A DNA stretch of 64,000 nt, taken from Daedaleopsis sinensis. Its lineage: Eukaryota > Basidiomycota > Agaricomycetes > Polyporales > Polyporaceae. The stretch covers positions 2,666,001-2,730,000 of the forward strand of contig CM066302.1 of assembly GCA_033807695.1 (NCBI GenBank). The letters are read 5' to 3'. A program made the translations under genes and the position numbers. Each line of letters begins with the position of its first letter. Position 1 is the first letter of the stretch. Of this stretch, positions 11,561-25,000 are shown piece by piece. The notes beneath the pieces are model-generated. The model was not told the origin of the DNA, did no database searches, and saw only the letters and a program-made list of their open reading frames with translations.

Positions 11561-12831
11561 GGCGAGGGTCTGAGGAGCTATGGCGCGGGAGAGGAGTAGA
11601 TTGAGAGAGTAGAGGGTAGGGAGTGAGAGGGCGAAACGGAATAGAGGCTCGTGTTTGTACCGATTTTCGAGAAATTGTGATCCCTGCAGGATTTAGCGAC
11701 CGGAATCCGTGAAGTGTTAACTCTTCCTGACGCTTTCTCATCCATATGCGAAGTATTATGTCGCGATTGAATCCCTGCCACCGAGTCTCGAGATCACGTC
11801 CCGCGGTCTTTCCTTGCTCTATTCGATTCATAGCTCGTCTTCTTCTGACATTATTCCTGCGTGTCTAGCACACGTAGTGCAAAGTGGCTCTCGCTTTTGC
11901 CGTATGGACTGTGTTGCTTATAGTTCTGGTTGCCTCCCCTACTTGGATTCAGAGCGAGGAGGCCAACGCTTTTCGAGTTCTATCCCATGTATTGAACTTC
12001 TTGGTCTCCACGGAATCACCCGCGCGCGCACGGAAACGAGCACCAACCCTGACATCGGCCCGAAGCACCGGTCTCGCGGCCCGCGGTCTTCCGTCAAGCG
12101 GGCACCCCAATAGTCTGTTCAAGCGACAAATCAGTGATGGAGCATTCTAACGCGATACTTTTCAGCGTAGACACGCAGAAAGGTGGACTAGAGCAGAGCC
12201 TATCTTGTCCTGCCTTCGTGGTATTGACAATTTTGTGCGTCAGAGCAATTGCATGGACCTTTTCGCTATTCTCCCTCGCGAGCGCTTTCGTTACGAAGAC
12301 ATCATGCGCATCGAAAAGGTTGACAGGGTCATGCATAGTGGCCTTCCTGGTCATGCAGGAGCTTGTTCGCAGCTCGCGTGCATAGCGACCCAACGTCGGC
12401 CTGTAAGCCGCTACGCGATCTCTTCGGAAATTTCCTCTATCACCGCCTCTGAGCGTCAGAAGGGCGCTGGGCAGTGTTCTCTTTGGCCAGGTCCTGCGGG
12501 AGGTCATCGACGCTATGTCCCATGACGTACGATACTAATCAGCGAGGCGGGATCATGATCAAGTAGGAGAGGCTCACATGGTCATGCAAGACGTGAATAA
12601 TCGCTGTTGTAACTGTGAAGTAGAAGAGCAATCCGATACACAAAAACCAAAGATACATTACTAGGGACCGAGACGATGGGTGGTGATGATAGCACGACGA
12701 AGTGAGCGATCAAGCAGTGAGTGCTTAATTGATTGCCAGTCACTTCGCGACTGTAAAGTAGATGCGCCAGAATCGAGGCACGATAAAGGTAACCTTGGGT
12801 ATATACGCCAGAACTGGCAGAATCGGAAGGC
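11561..12831. other. Intergenic stretch, unresolved frames
   Basis: A minus-strand frame at 12094-12507 is open for 137 codons (containing NLFDAHDVFVTKALAREN) but has no family motif and no clear start. Nothing else is supported here. Confidence 0.35.
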
Positions 12832-13001
12832 GATATCTAAGCGAACAACCAGTTCGCAGAGATGGCGTGCACCAAGGGACCTCAGAGTCTTGATGGTGCA
12901 CGCGTGGGGGAGGAGGAGTCGTTGTTCAGAGTGTTCAAGAATTGGAGGGTCTCTTGACCAATTTGCTGAGTCGCCTGTTGCATAGGTGAGTGTCAGAGCA
13001 G

Positions 13002-13480
13002 TCAGCTGAGGATAGTGCTCACGCACCGAGTGCACGTTGTATGCGACATGATGGCGTTGAAGAGCGGGCGGACGAGAGCTTGAGATACGTTGGCGACTGA
13101 AATGGAGATTGGCGGTGGGCGCAAGGGACTGTAAGACATATAAACTTACCAGAGTGCGATTGCGTCAGCTCGTTCTTCAGCTCATTCTTCAGCTGATCGT
13201 CGTCTGTGCAGTCACAGTGTCTGGATGATGGCGCCGAGTTAGACACGTACGAAAGATGGATGGAAGAGTGGTAGACACTAACCGGGCTCCGCGGAAGCGC
13301 AGGATGTCTGCTGAAACGAGGCCCTCTAGAGACCCCTCTAGAGACACGGGGAGAATGGCGTCGCCAGAGCTCCATGAAGATGAAGCGACTCGAGACAGAG
13401 CTTCGCCGTGTCTTTTGAGGAGCAGAGTGCATGCACCATGTAGCTAGTCGTACGAGCAGTAGGTGTTGTCCTGGAGATGT
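13002..13480 (-). CDS. Unrecognised spliced gene in the duplicated unit (copy 1)
   Basis: Three minus-strand exons join in phase. The first contains GEALSRVASSSWSSG and GLVSADILRFRGA, the second CDCTDDDQLKNELKNELTQ, the third LVRPLFNAIMSHTTC, with a stop at 13002-13004. Both introns have GT-AG ends (donors GTTAGT and GTAAGT). The start is not resolved; the first exon is open to about 13480. No domain is recognised. A related first exon with the same GTTAGT donor occurs at about 41980-42250. The neighbouring RND-family gene diverges from it across about 320 bp. Confidence 0.45.
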
Positions 13481-13547
13481 GGGCAGTGAGCACATTTGGT
13501 CTCTTCACTCGCTGCAGGACTACTAACATGAGCATATTGAGCCAAGA

Positions 13548-13640
13548 CCATTAAGGAGGAGGGCATCTGCGAAGTAGGGTGACTGCAAACGAGGAGGACG
13601 AGGACGAGGACGAGGAGGACGAGGACGAGGAGGACGCCTC
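13548..13640 (+). repeat. GAGGAC minisatellite
   Basis: Imperfect GAGGAC/GAGGAG tandem repeat. It is 21 bp longer here than in copy 2 (about 53487-53512), the clearest length difference between the two duplicates. Confidence 0.8.
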
Positions 13641-13798
13641 GTGTATACGTTCACTTCGGGCCCGACGCTTGGGGATGAGGAGCACGTGGCCTGATCGGAC
13701 AATAAGAGGGCCAGCCTTGGGCGTCTGAACAGCAAACCTTTACTACGAACAACCTACTAGCTCTCCTCCTTCTAAGCTCTCTGCTCCTCCTCCTAAAC

Positions 13799-14778
13799 AT
13801 GTCCTCATTGTGCCATCGCTCGTCGTCCAAGGTAGCACATCGCCTCTGCATCCGTCTAACTAGTACTAACGAGCAGCTCCATGTAGGGCAATCGTCTCGG
13901 ACAGCAACCATACGACAAGTACAAGAGTACTAGACGGTCTCACCCCCGCTCCTCAGCATCCAACCCATCTTCTTCGTCCACGTCGTCAACACCATCCTCG
14001 TCCTCGTCCAAAGCTCGAGCTACATCTACACCTCGAGCATCCTCCTCTAGGCCTCGGGCACCTCCCTCTGCACCTCGCGCAGCCTCCACCCTTCGCGAAG
14101 TAGCGATGCGATTCATCCGGCGGAAGTATCCTCGGTTCACGCCTCGAAACGACTTCGACATCATGACTCTTTCATCGTGCATGTACAACGGACCCGAGTC
14201 CGAGATTGAAGCCTGGTTGGATGGGGAGCTCGCGGTACAGCTCGCAGTCGACGGCAACGTACAGGAATCTTTTGCGTGGTCTACGTGGATGTTGGACTAC
14301 CGAGGGCAAATCACAGGCGTGCGTCCTACCCGTCCTCTTGACCCTGGTTCTTTCTGACGTGTTTCTCTCTCAGGTCAAACCTTTGCCGAATGACTCTAAC
14401 GTCTTCGTCCGCCCTATTCCCCACTCGCCATACTCTCTTCGCCTCTTCCCAGGATGCCCGTTGAAGCAGGAGTACTGTTTGGACTTCGTAAACACGCGCA
14501 CAGGCCAGCCGGAGAACTCGCCCTTCAAGTTCGAACTGTTGACCGCTTCGGGTGGGTTCCCTGGCACCCCCAGCACCCGAGTCATTTCTCTTGAGCGTTC
14601 GTGGGGCATAGCTCAGAAGGACATCGTTCCCGGTGAGGAGAAGTTTGTGCTCCAGGACGGGATGATATGCGTCTTGCGGCGCCCGGGGCACAAGGACGTA
14701 CGTTTCACTGTTCCTACCCGCGCTTCGTCAACGAGGTCGGAAGACGTACACAACATTGAGTTGCCTCGCTTCGTCTAG
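13799..14778 (+). CDS. RND-family protein of unknown function, copy 1
   Basis: ATG 13799 opens a three-exon gene: 13799-13831, 13887-14318 and 14374-14778. All joins are phase 0 and give 289 aa. The first intron has the branch site TACTAAC. After a Ser/Pro/Arg-rich N-terminus comes a conserved block, STLREVAMRFIRRKYPRF then PRNDFDIM, followed by acidic EAWLDGELAV. The last exon has VKPLPNDSNVFVRPIPHSPY and a beta-rich tail. The same layout is found in copy 2 at 53675-54654 and in a longer relative at 49613-51279. I do not know the family, so I name it after the RND motif. The basic Ser-rich N-terminus suggests a nuclear or DNA-contacting protein, which is only a guess. Confidence 0.65.
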
Positions 14779-14957
14779 AAGCTCGCCAGTATGTCTTCTC
14801 ACTGTCACATAGAACCGCTGTATCGTTACTTGTATCACGCTGTCCTCTCGTACTGTTGAATCAAGCAATGACATTGAATGTCGCGCAGCTCATCAGCAAG
14901 CTCACAGTGCCATTCCGACACAGAAATCCCACAACCCACATCGTATGTACAAGTGAT

Positions 14958-17900
14958 TCACACGTAAGTCACGCCGTCAATAACCTCCTCCCGATACTTC
15001 GCAATAGACCTGTATAAACACATGAGCCTGAGTGTACACTGGTGAATCTCGACTCGAAAAAGCATACCTCTTGAGACCGCGATCATGACTGAAGTCATAT
15101 TTCTCCTTTCTACAGGGAGAAACATCGTCCAACTCTGTTGGTGTCAATTGGGCTAGCCAAGTGGGATCGTAAGCGTTCTTCGGAAGTCGCGGCACAGCCC
15201 GGCGGTCATTGCCCTCTTCGTCGACGAGGTATCGGCGACGTTGCATAGAGCCACGTTTAGGAGCTTGCCCAGACTCTCGTCTCCACATGCGATACAGAGC
15301 GTCGAGAATGCGTAGGAATTCTGTGACTTGAGCATGTCTCCACGTCTTCTTGAACACCCGATATCGGACGAATGGGCCCTCATTATCCTCCTCATCCGAG
15401 CTCATGCCGTCCACTCCCAGGCGCTGAAGGATTTTGACATGTGTCTTAGTGGACGTGAAACGTTTGGCAATGCGAAGACGACGGTGGAAAAGCTGTACTT
15501 TCAATGAGATTTCCCGTTTCGCCCTGACCAAATGAGAACTCACTGCGTATTTCCCCTGGTAACGACGATTCCGCTCCTTTGCAATTTTCTTCTTCGCTGC
15601 TCTCGATGTGGTGGTCCGTGTAGAAGTATCCTTCATTGCCTTGTAGTGGCGCTGCAGGGTCTTGAAATGAGATCGGAACATCTTCGTGATCTGAACACGA
15701 CTTTTGCAGGCGCCTGCGCGTTTCGCGATAAAGTCATTGACGAAGACCTTGGTTGCGGAAGCGTTGAACAGTGATGCAGGTGTGCCAGCAAAATCGAGGC
15801 AGAAGGTCTTGGCCTCGCAGCACGGGCCTTCGTCAGGGTCGAAATTTCGGACGCGTGCTGGCGTAGCTACTGTCTCCTCGCGGAAAGGTGAGTTCTTGTC
15901 TTTTCTGCCCAGCATTACAAGCGCGTAGGCCTGAACATCGGCCTGCACAGGATATTCAATACGACATAAAGCAGGTACAAGTGAGAGTACTGACTGCGAG
16001 CTGCAACTCCTCTGGACTGCGATGTTTCACGGGTTTCGTGAGTTTCAGAGGTTCTTCCTCGTCGTCCCCCTCGTAATCTTCTTCGGCCTGAACAGAGGAC
16101 TGTTGTGCCTGGCTACGCTGACGAGCAGACGAGGCCTGATTCGATCCCGCAAGATGGCTAGTTATGTTACGAACTTCGGTGGACAAGCCTTCGACAGCTG
16201 CTGTGAGACGAGCTACATCGTGCTTCGTCGCAGGGATAACGGCCTTAATATAGATCAGATTAGCATTGCTTTGGATGAATGATCAGCCGGAAGACTTACC
16301 AGGACGCTCCCGACATCTCCGATGTTGCCGCCATCATCGTTGCGTGCAGACGCAGAATCGCTCACGTCAGCAGTGTCGACGTTCCCGACGCCTCCATCCG
16401 ACGGAGCAGCTGAGCCTGAGGCCCTCGAAGATCTCGACGTTGTAGCTGGCTTTTGAAGATGAGGAATGGATGACGGAGACGCAGCATTCTCTCCGTCCGC
16501 CCAACGCGATGCACGTTTCGGAACGGGGGATTGAGGGTACTTCGCAACCTCTTTTCCCTTCGTCTTCTTCTTCTTGTGAGGCGACGATGCGTTGAGCTCG
16601 TTGTCGTTCGTGGGCGGTGCAAAGCGAAGGCGTTTAGAGGTCCTATCGGATGTAACAGGTGTCGCCGAGCCTGGCGAAACCTTCTCCTTCTCCTTGCCTT
16701 TCTTCGCACTCCTGGCGGCGGCGCTGGGCCCTGCAGCCACTGGATCATGGGGTGAACGTTCTTTCTCCGTCAACTGACGCTTTGTGCCCCGACTAGGTCC
16801 GACACCACCGCCGCCAGTCCTGAGGGCTTGCCCACGGTGTTCTGAGTCGTTGTCACTTGAGACATCCATCATATCAGCAGATTCAGGAAAAGGAAGGAGG
16901 GGTTGAGAGCCATCCCAGCCTGCCAGTTGCGACGCCGCTGGCTGACTCGACGCAGACGTTGTATCCGCCATATCGTTGACGAGTACACCCGTGGTCGATG
17001 CAGTAGAAGTCACCGGCGCAGGCTGACCGGAGACACCGTTCATTACAGTGAGCGTTCGGTGTGCGATGGAGCCAAAGAACGTTCCCAGACGGTGCATAGT
17101 TGACTGCGAGGGTGACCGTCTATTGGTAGGCGTCGACTGACCACTCGATTGCCTGGGCGTCATCTGTCGAACCGATCGAGGGGTATCGGGTTGATCCTGC
17201 GAGCTTTTGTCAGTGCGGAGGGAGCGCATGAGGTAGATAACATACGAAAAGTAATCCAGCTTCCACCTCGTTAGCAGAATCTTCTGACCCATTGTTTGAG
17301 GTATGATGCTCGGCAGGCATTTGTACGTCACCGGTCAATCCTGCCTCGTACGTGGTGGACGACGCGCCCATGTATCGACGATCGGTCTTTTCATGAGACT
17401 GAGATTCCGTTGGATTGCGTGACGAAGGAGGGGAGCCAAGGGGCGTAGTGTTTTCATTATCGTCGTTATCACTTTCAGATGACATGAAGAGTGATTCCGG
17501 TTTCTGGCCTGTGCCCTTGGAATGCAAACGCGAAGGAGCCGGATCCAAGTCGGAGGACGAGGACGTGTGGTCCGAGTCGGACGTGGACGTTTTACCCACT
17601 TGAGAACTAGGCTGGGATTTGGATCGTAATTTGACGGGTGTTAACGAGGAGGAAGGTCGTCCGGCATTGCGTGGGGTGGAAGCGTTGGAAGATAAGGACT
17701 GAAGCTCAGCATCGGAATTGTGAGGATCCTGACGTTGTTCGGTACTATACTTCGGTGGTCCCTTGGAATGTGAGCTCTGACAAGAAGACGAAGACATTTG
17801 GTTAGACGTGGACTCTTCACTGTCCTGAGAATTAGTCTGGAATTTGGATCGTGACTTGACAAGGCGAGTAAACGATGGAGAGCCGGCGGAGGAACGTCGT

Positions 17901-19369
17901 TCAACACTGCGCGGGTTGGAAGCGTCCGAAGATGACGAGTAAAGGCCAGGATCGGACTTGTGAGAATCCTGACGTGGCTCGATCTCGTACGTAGGCAACG
18001 CGGCCTGATGAGCAATATCTTCAGGTTCCGCCTCGGCGTCGGGTGAATACGGGCTTTTCGATCTAGTATCAGCGAGCGGTGTCGGTGAGGCGTCGGCAAC
18101 GCTTCGTTGAAAGCCACCTCCAGACTCTTCAGAGCTTGTTTCGTCTTCTTCTTCCGAACTCGACGCTGGGGGGTTGTACGAGAAAATATTGCGTAGCTGA
18201 CGCTTCGAGCTGTCCAAGTCGTCGTCGTCCGTGCGATCATGCTGACTTGTAGGCATGGACGGCGATAGGACTCGGCTGTCGTCATTAGGACCACTAGGAG
18301 GTTCAGATTGATCCGATTGCTGAGGCATCTCCGTATCCTCAGTAGCTGTACCTGCGTCATCGTGTCAAGGATGCTTAGCACTGGTACTCGACATTGCCAC
18401 ACCAGTCTCCTCACCTTGCTTAATCTCGAAATCGTGTTGCGCGGAGTCGTCTACCGTGTTCGGGCGGTCGAGCCTCACCATGTCGATATCGACCTCGGCA
18501 TTGACATGCCTGTTCACATCGGCTGCGTGGCCATCCGAATTATTGTCCAGTTCTGCTTCCATATCGCTCCCCCCCGAGTTGCGCTCAACGTCCATCTCGA
18601 GCTGGGCTTCAGCTTCGGGTTCGGCTCCGGCGACACGAGAGTCCGCGCCGGCGTACTCAACGATATCCGAGTCAACCGCAGCAATTACTTCGAGGCGATC
18701 AAGTGCCATCGTGGCATCGACGTCGACTTCGTCCTCTACCATCTTGCTGGGTCCGTCATACTCTAAGTCGGATTCTTCTACACATGTGAGTCAACGAAAC
18801 GCAGCAAATTCGACACCACATACCTGTATTATCCCTCATGTTTTCATCTGCATCGGCAACAACACCGTCGGGAAAACCATGAGAGCGATACAGATCCATC
18901 ACTTCGCCTTGAGTCACAGCCTGCTTTGAGCCCGCTTTCTGCTGCATGAGAGCCCAGAGATTTCCGAGAAGGGTTTCAGCCGACGGTCCATGAATTCGCC
19001 TCTTTTTACCTAAAGCAACACTCGGGTCGCGGGGTTCAGAGCTTTTCATCTTCTCCTTCAATCGCTGGCGGTATTGTTTGTATGTTGTTTTGGAGGAAGT
19101 TGAAGCGATAGAATCGTCATCGGTGGCGGTAGAGCCCTCATCAGTGGCGACAGAGGGCGCTTCGGTGGCGACAGGTGAGTTCAAAGAGTCGTGAGGATGG
19201 TCCGACGAAGCATTGGGTTTCATCTTTTTGGCTGCGCAGGCGTAGTCGACATACTGTCACGAATAAGGTAAATATAAGAGAACTTGCCTGGGATAGATTT
19301 GATAACCCGAGTAGTGCGGTCCTCTTGATTTCCGGGAACCTTCTGCGATTCGGCCGCTTCTTCTTCCAT
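14958..19369 (-). CDS. Large Ser-rich protein, multicopy basidiomycete type, unknown function
   Basis: About eight exons on the minus strand, giving roughly 1,300 aa and ending at 14958-14960 after KYREEVIDGVTYV. The N-terminal part has KKRRIHGPSAETLLGNLWAL. The middle is long, Ser/Asp-rich and low-complexity, with basic patches such as HKKKKTKGK that look like nuclear localisation signals. The C-terminal 300 aa are ordered and basic, with FVRYRVFKKTWRH, AVPRLPKNAYDPTWLAQL and KYDFSHDRG. I associate this C-terminus with unnamed multicopy Agaricomycete proteins, from memory and without a search. An in-frame TGA near 18366 must lie in a 36-nt intron, or else the gene is broken. Upstream exons to about 19638 are possible. 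It is co-oriented with the three genes that follow. Confidence 0.6.
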
Positions 19370-19936
19370 CCTCCGCTTCCCCGGGTTACGAGAAGAGGCT
19401 AAAGTAGCAATTAGACTCCAAGTTTCAGATTTCGATATAGACAACCTACATGGTTTACCAACCACCGTCTGAGAACTTCCGGTGACAGTGGTCTGTTGTG
19501 GCGCGTCCCCTGTACCAGTCGTGAACGACTGTCTTCAACAATGAGAATGGTGTCCACATACCCACAGGTTGCGCTTGTCCTTCCATATTTATCAGTGCGA
19601 AAGCTAGCAGTTAATGGGTGGAGATGACCCCGCTGCAACTGAGTATAAAGGTGAAAGAATGAGCGTTAACGCCGAGGGCCTCTCGAGACTCGTGCTAACT
19701 ACGCATGTGGAACTCGTTGTATATGACACTTCACAACGTGGCCTGGAGTTCACCAGATCCAATATTTAGCGCGTCAAAGACTAGTGAAGTGATATCATAT
19801 GCACTGCACAATGCGCATGCGCACGATAACAATGATTGGCATTAGCAGAGCAAAATGAGTACAGTAGTATGACATTGACGGACGGAAACTTAGAAACGAC
19901 GCAAGAGCGATGTCTGCAGGGCGCACAGCGAATTGA
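19370..19936. other. Spacer between co-oriented minus-strand genes
   Basis: One open minus-strand stretch at 19411-19638 (containing FRTDKYGRTSATCGYVDTIL) may be a first exon of the preceding gene, with an intron at about 19395-19450. Its only start in frame is TTG. Nothing else is seen. Confidence 0.3.
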
Positions 19937-21802
19937 TTAAACCTGGCAGTTGGCGTTTAGCATCTGACCATCATTTATGAAGAATCGACACACCAAAGTA
20001 GCGACAGTGCGCATACGTTGCTTGCGATCACGACGCGCGCGATATCGGAACGCAGTCCAAGATCCTTGCGTAACCCAGCTAGGGTCTCCGTTTCGCTGAA
20101 TGTTGAGGCGACGGGTGGGGTCGGACGGCCGCGTGAAGCCAGCGTTCGCAGAGTTCCAGGTACCGTACGGATCCATGACCCATATGTTAGCACGGGATGT
20201 GCGTTCGTCACAGTGAATGTAGATCTCATCTACAGCGGCTTGAAGAGAGGCAGGAGGGTAATGGACTTCATGCGGTCCAGACGACTTGTACCACACCGTC
20301 TCCCCCTTCCCCCCCCTAATCTCCTTCGAGTACCTATAGTCGGCCCAGTCGACATGTTCCGAAGGGTGAACTGGGCTCGCAAGCGGAAAAGCATGTAAGA
20401 CCTCAGCGGGGGGGTTGTGAGCCCGTTCTGGAGCATATGCTGGAGGGGGTAGAAGAGCGGCTTGTAAAAAACCTGGCGAACTTGAAACTGGACACGCGGG
20501 ACTGTCGATGTCAGGATGGAAAGGCGATCGTCGAAGTATTGTGGGCGAAGCTGCATTCGAGGAGACGGAGCATATGGACGATTCAGATGGCGGGGATGGC
20601 GGGGATCTGCTGCTGCGCGATAGAGCATCGGGAGGTGACGATGAAAATGGCTGGCGTGTAGACGATGCTGACGCCGGATCCATGGAAGGCGAAGACAACC
20701 GTGCAGGCCAAGGACCGCTTGGGATCGGGCATACCGCAGGATCTAAAGCAGGAGGGGACGTTCGCGTCGAGGGGCTAAGGAGCCTACCTCCCGTAACGTC
20801 CGAGGGCGTCTCGGACTGAGGTGCAAGCTGACCACCGACCACGGGGATTACGGGAAGGGGCACAACACCTTCTGGGACTGCGGGAGTCTCAATGTTTGGA
20901 GAGGATAGCGTCTGTCGCGCTGAAGTCGTGATCTTGGGTAGATGGTCGTATGTCTGACTAGCGGACCTAGCGACATTGTCAACGGGTAGCACATAGACCC
21001 CGGAGGAACTAGCCATTCCATGGGTTCTCTTCGAGGTCCCCGAAAACCGGACATAGGGCATCGGTGAGCGGCTTGGAGTATGAGAGTGTGTGTCGCTGGA
21101 GGTATGACCTGTGACGGATGCAACGTCCGCAGCAATAGGCAGTTTGTTGAGATGCCATATGGGGTAACAGAGTAAAAGATTGAATCTCACCGATCCCTTG
21201 CTCCTGAACAGTCAACAATCCATTCACTCCGGGGATATTGTTGAGATTGCTCCCGTCGACAACGGTCGGTGAAGTGCATGACGAACGGTCGGGTCCCGAT
21301 ATGAGAATGTTGAGCTGGGGATCTGGGAGATGAATACGCAGCCGCTATTGTCAGTGAATATCAAGATGTGTTAAAGGTGAGCAGACACACCGAAGACACT
21401 TTCTGGTGCCGCTGGCGCAGATGGTGGACCTGTCCCATCTTTGGAATGCTGTCGGCTTTGTAGGCGAAGGTCAATCAACCGAGAAGTCACAGGCGGCGGG
21501 AGACATCATACCTAGAAGTTAACAGCGAAAATCGGTGACGATTGTAATAAGGTGCTGGTGTCTAGCGATGTGGTGCCATGAGTGCCAGACAAGAGTTGGG
21601 CTGTGCGCTGAGCGCTGAGCCAGGCTGGCAACGCGCTTACCGGTGGAGAGCCACGTGGGATGGCGGTGTCGAGAAGCGACCGGACCGCACTGTTATCCAC
21701 GAGTACAAGGGTTCCTTGTCGACGCAGGGCGGGCATCTTGGTGCGGTTCTGGCCAGCAGTATCGATGAGAGGTTGTTACGAAGGAGGTTGTGGGTCTCGT
21801 AG
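19937..21802 (-). CDS. Ser/Pro-rich protein with conserved C-terminal domain, unknown function
   Basis: The large last exon (19937-21108) follows an intron with a GTGAGA donor and joins in phase to LLTVQEQGI. Earlier exons carry PQLNILISGPDRSS and, less surely, VLVDNSAVRSLLDTAIPRG. About 250 residues are Ser/Pro-rich and look disordered. The C-terminal 130 residues look folded, with VDWADYRYSKEI, ETVWYKSSGP, IYIHCDERTSRANIWVMD and WVTQGSWTAFRYRARRD. I recognise this C-terminus only as a recurring unnamed basidiomycete type. Its position between the large Ser-rich gene and the transposase, on the same strand, suggests it may be an accessory gene of the same element. Confidence 0.5.
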
Positions 21803-22038
21803 AGTGTACAAGGGTACGCTGCACGCCCACGCTTTTATACGAAACACCAGCTCAAAGTCCTTTGTTCGAGTAGCGAACGGCCGCGCGGATTCCGGGAGGC
21901 TGTATCATGGATAAAGCAACCGCATGGAGAATGCAACACATAGTGCTCATCATGATCTTGAACTTGAGTGTAAGACTAGCGGGCTGCGGAATATATACAA
22001 GCTCAAGGAGTCGTGGCGGTGTGGAGTAGTACGAAACA

Positions 22039-25000
22039 TCACTGAAGTAGGCTCAAGTCAATGACCATGTCGTCCAAGTCGTCTATCTCCCCAAGATCCA
22101 ACTGATCCATGTCCTCTAGGTCAGGAACCCGGGCCACCAGGCGCATAGTCTAGATACGCAGGTCAGTATGTGGAGGAAGACAACTATTGCCGTCTGACCC
22201 ACCTTATCGAGCGAAAGCGCGTGGTAACAAGGCTGGGATATACCTCTGAAGTCCATTGGTGTCCGCGCGAAGTGCGAGACGAGATGGTCTGCGCGTATGA
22301 CGACTGGTGACAGGTACCGAGCATAATAGAGTCGGCCACCGACGAAACCAAACTGTCTGTAAGGGTCCTTCTGTGCGTCTGCCTTGGATAGTTCTTTGAG
22401 CGGCTCAACGAGGAGGTAGGTCGATTCTGTCCGCTTGCCAAGAACGTCATGGATGGTGTACGCAAACATCTCCTTGATGCGACCGGCACGAAGGGAGGAT
22501 GGAGCTCGCGAGGTGTCGAAGATGATGTTACTATCCTTGGGCGAATCAGAGGCACTACGAAAAGTCACGCCTCCATGGAACAGGCGGGTACAGCGGCGTG
22601 CTTTATTCGTGAGGTGCTGGGCCCCTGGCAGTTCTCGCCGTTCGCGTATATCAACGAAAGCCTGCTGGCCACGTTCGTCGTTGAGGAACTGGATGAAGGC
22701 TTGTAGACACTCATCCGACAAGGTGACTTGCTTTGCTCCTTGCTTGGTGGACGACCCTATCCCGAGAAATTTTGACTCGCGCAGCCGCGTGCCTCGTCTG
22801 TCCTCGGCAGCCGCTTCTTGTACAGCTTCGGCCAGCTCTTGGGCATTGACCCGAACGGCGTCGTCTTCTAATAGCACACGCAAATTAGCGGCGCGACAAC
22901 TATGCTTGAGATACGTGGGCTCGAGCTCGCCTACATGACATGTTAGTAGTCTCTCGAAAACGATTGGACATAATCACGTACCAAATTTCATATTCGTATT
23001 CAAGACCTGGAGGAGGTAGTTCATGCGTTCCGAAAAGAAGGTACGGATAGCATGTAGCGGGCCGTATAGAGGAAGGAAGAATGCGCCGATATGTATGGAG
23101 TTGTGCTGATTGGGAGTGATGTTCGCATCGGGATACAACCTCTTCATCTCCTGTAGATACCGGATGGATACGGTGTTATAGAGGTCGATCGCCTCCTGCG
23201 ACATATCCAGCAAGCTCCCTATGACGACCTCTGTGACTAGATCCATGTAGTTGTCGAGGATTGCCTTGTGACGATCGCCCTTCTTGTACCATAATCGAAT
23301 GAGAATGATAGGCAAGTATACCACACAGAATATGTGCCATTGGTCAGCGCTGAGCTTTCCTCTAGCTTTCTTGCCGACGTTGGCGGGGACGGGGTTGACC
23401 CAAGAAGGGAGTTCGGTTCGCGGCATTCGTTCATGGATATATTTGAGAGTATGCTTGCCAAGGATCGTGTCGGTGTTCTCGCTGGTAGCGTTGTCGTTGG
23501 TCTCGCCATCTACATCAACACCATGCTGCCAATCGGTAGCATGATCAGTCGTATGTCTAAGTCGCTCATGCAATAAATGCGAAGACTAACTGCGTTATGC
23601 TGGCTGGTGACGGCTGAAGGCTGTTTCTTCGACTGTTTTGTCTTTCGAGTAGGGACAGAAACCTCGACAACGACGCCTACAGGAATGCGAGGTTCCAACG
23701 TGCCACGAGGGTGTTTGTTTCGCTGCAGTGTGGAGGGGTCATTCTCTCTGCTGTCACGTATGTATGAGCAGGAGAGCAGGAATACGTACGAGTTCGATCA
23801 GACGGGTGATCAGTTCCTTCTTGACACCCTCGCACGACAGCTGGTAGTGCTCGCAGAGCACCCGAAAGACCCCAAGGTTGAACTTGCTTGACAACGTGCT
23901 GAGTGCATTCCCGCTCAGGAACGCTTTCTCCGCAGCGACAACGTTGTTCTTGTTGCTTCGGCCCTCCTGCTGGGGCTGACGTGCAGTGTTCTCGTCATCG
24001 CCCGCGTCAGCACTTGATGACGCCTTTGTGTCCAAGGAGCTTCGACCCTCGATCTTGATACCTTCCTTTTCACGCTATAATTGACCAAGTTCAGCTGCGT
24101 GACGAATATTCGCGACAGGTGGAAGGAGAACTTACATATTCTAACAGCGCTTGTACCAAGCATTGCTTAGTAGTCTTCTTGTGCGGGATGCTAAGCATAG
24201 AAACTAGGTATCGTAGCACTGGACGCGTGCACTGTTCGAGTTGCGAGGAAGTCCCGTGATAGAGTCTGTCAAGAGCTGTTGCAATGTCTTGCTGTGGTGG
24301 CTGCGGAGTGTAGTCGGCGTCGTCGGCGTCCTGAGCGTCTGCGTTCATACCCCACAATTCACGACAGTGATGCTTGAGCAACCCTAGGTAGTGATTATGC
24401 ATAGAGTCTATTACCGTGAAACGAACGGGGTCCCAGTACGGGAGATCTAGCAGAGCAGACCAGCGAATGCTATTCTCCTTGAAAGCGTCTTCGCGGCCTT
24501 TGATGGTGGGCATGTTCTTCCAAGCTTGCGCATTGGCTCGATGTTCTTCGCTAGAACGCTTCGGCCATTTGCTCGTATCGAGTTCTTCTATGTTTTTGAG
24601 TAGCAGCTTGCACACACTGCAGAAGTACTTGGATTTGTAGCCGCCGAAGCCGGAGGTCTGTCTGGCAGCTGGCAAATCACAAACAAGTGGTCCAAGGGTA
24701 CAGCGGACTAAGCGGCCGCTTGGGTATTTCGCGGTGCGAGAGTAAAATACTCCTGGCTCCCAGAAGTCCAAGAGATCACGGACAAGAGGGACAAGAAAGT
24801 GATTGAATTGGTCGAGGGAGGGCTTGCTAGGACCTGGGACGACACCGACCAGGAAGATGTTCTCGGGGAGGTAACGGAGATGGGGGGGGAGGTTGAGGCA
24901 GTAGAGGTAGATCGCAGTGACCGACACTTGCTGCTTCGCCTGCTTCGACTGAAAGGGGTTGAATCCATCGACAGAAAGTCCAAAAACCAGACGAGTCTCG

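Larger units (their letters stand above)
12832..14770 (+). repeat. 1.9 kb segmental duplication, copy 1
   Basis: Nearly identical to 52729-54646 in the same orientation, about 39.9 kb apart. Differences seen are single bases (for example near 13357 and 14394), a 21 bp contraction of a GAGGAC tract in copy 2, and several changes in the last codons before the stop. Homology begins abruptly at GATATCTAAGCG and is lost at the stop codon of the plus-strand gene. The unit carries a minus-strand gene and a plus-strand gene, so it is not a simple LTR. Confidence 0.9.
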
